Source: Pseudomonas farris | GTDB taxonomy: Bacteria; Pseudomonadota; Gammaproteobacteria; Pseudomonadales; Pseudomonadaceae | Assembly (NCBI RefSeq): GCF_019145235.1 | Contig: NZ_JAHSTV010000002.1 | Span: forward strand, 248,001-312,000 | Reading direction: 5' to 3' | Length of the DNA stretch: 64,000 nucleotides | Shown: positions 63,387 to 64,000 of the stretch, in pieces | Layout of the letters: each line of letters starts with the position of its first letter | How positions within the stretch are numbered: the stretch's first letter is position 1 | Made by a program: the position numbers and the translations under genes | Notes under the pieces: generated by a model | Database searches by the model: none | Told to the model about the DNA's origin: nothing | What the model saw: only the letters and a program-made list of their open reading frames with translations

Positions 63387-64000
63387 ATGACCGATAAAGC
63401 GTTCGCTCAGGCCGATCCTGAGTGGCTGACATTGATCAGCGCGGCCCGTGAATGGCTGTCCGGGCCCATCGGGCAATTTCTGCTGGACGAAGAACGACGC
63501 ATGCTCGAAGACGAGTTGGGGCGCTTCTTCGGCGGCTATCTGGTGCATTACGGCCCCTCGGCGCAGACACCGCCATCGGCGCCGCAGGTCCAGCGCAATG
63601 TGCGGCTCGGTGCGCCGTTACCGGGGGTCGAGATCGTCTGCGAAGAGCAAGCCTGGCCTTTGAGCGAGCACGCCGCCGATGTGGTGGTGTTGCAGCACGG
63701 GCTGGATTTCTGCCTGTCGCCCCACGGTTTGCTGCGCGAAGCGGCAAGCAGCGTGCGCCCCGGCGGGCATCTGCTGATTGTCGGGATCAATCCCTGGAGC
63801 AGCTGGGGGCTGCGTCATGTGTTCGCCCATGACGCCTTGCGCAAGGCCCGTTGCATTTCGCCGTCGCGGGTTGGCGATTGGCTGAACCTGCTGGGCTTCG
63901 CGCTGGAGAAACGCCGCTTCGGGTGCTATCGTCCGCCGCTTGCGTCGCCTGCCTGGCAAGCCCGTCTGGCCGGTTGGGAGCGCAAGGCCGGTGACTGGCA
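63387..64000 (+). CDS. SAM-dependent methyltransferase-like protein (3' end outside window)
   Basis: A frame that starts at ATG 63387, with GGAG 6 bases upstream, stays open to the window edge, giving 204 residues. It contains [20 protein letters not shown] and [20 protein letters not shown], the late motifs of a class I methyltransferase fold, while the first glycine-rich SAM motif is weak ([14 protein letters not shown] precedes it). This is the gene divergent from gloB in Pseudomonas and usually followed by rnhA-dnaQ. Substrate is unknown. Confidence 0.8.
   Translation, partial: MTDKAFAQADPEWLTLISAAREWLSGPIGQFLLDEERRMLEDELGRFFGGYLVHYGPSAQTPPSAPQVQRNVRLGAPLPGVEIVCEEQAWPLSEHAADVVVLQHGLDFCLSPHGLLREAASSVRPGGHLLIVGINPWSSWGLRHVFAHDALRKARCISPSRVGDWLNLLGFALEKRRFGCYRPPLASPAWQARLAGWERKAGDW

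Overview
The window is a chromosomal segment of a Pseudomonas, most likely from the P. fluorescens group. The evidence is high-GC coding, dozens of short palindromic repeats typical of that group (the arm GTGGGAGCGGGCTTGC and its mirror image) between genes, and blocks of gene order that I recall from P. aeruginosa: acnB / DUF1289 gene / universal stress protein / miaE, and fabI / yejFEBA / yejA / mltD / gloB / methyltransferase. I see no rRNA, tRNA, CRISPR array, prophage or complete insertion sequence. Most of the window is ordinary metabolic chromosome with local accessory insertions.

Layout. 1-2.6 kb: the end of an ErcA-like iron alcohol dehydrogenase overlapping a soluble hybrid sensor kinase (ErcS-like). 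2.6-9.9 kb: a uronic-acid module (aldose epimerase, tripartite TRAP importer, SMP-30 lactonase, uronate dehydrogenase, OprD-family porin) that takes galacturonate/glucuronate across both membranes and oxidises it to aldarate. Three copies of a FadR-like operator motif lie in its two promoter regions. 10.1-11.4 kb: copCD. 11.5-20 kb: the complete reductive pyrimidine pathway (TetR regulator, two-subunit dihydropyrimidine dehydrogenase, dihydropyrimidinase, NCS1 transporter, N-carbamoyl-amino-acid amidohydrolase), arranged divergently around a gap that holds two helically phased NtrC-like sites. 20-30 kb: a split YeeE/YedE transporter, a PAS-LuxR regulator, a DUF1652 gene with a coupled leader ORF, a small lipoprotein, a Gfo/Idh/MocA dehydrogenase behind a tandem IolR-like operator, an SDR/phosphotransferase pair, a hydroxyacid dehydrogenase and an SdaC-like serine transporter.

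30-41 kb: acnB, preceded by a strongly structured 140-bp element, then the DUF1289 protein, a tandem universal stress protein, miaE, a GFA-family enzyme, an ada / PEP-mutase-like / AlkA-like alkylation-repair operon, and small VOC, LysE, monooxygenase-like and DUF1059 genes. 41.2-44.6 kb: an AT-richer island with one orphan protein of about 1040 residues, the least explained gene here. 44.6-52.3 kb: LysE exporter, AraC regulator, PhnB-like protein, an IorA/IorB-type molybdenum hydroxylase with its own dihaem cytochrome, a GGDEF protein, and a LysR/VOC divergent pair around a long dyad. 52.5-64 kb: fabI, a Yej peptide ABC importer with two binding proteins, mltD, gloB and the start of a methyltransferase gene.

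Functional themes are nutrient scavenging (uronates, pyrimidines, serine, peptides), stress and repair (Ada/AlkA, Usp, GloB), and local regulation at divergent promoters. All family names come from reading the protein sequences; no database search was possible.
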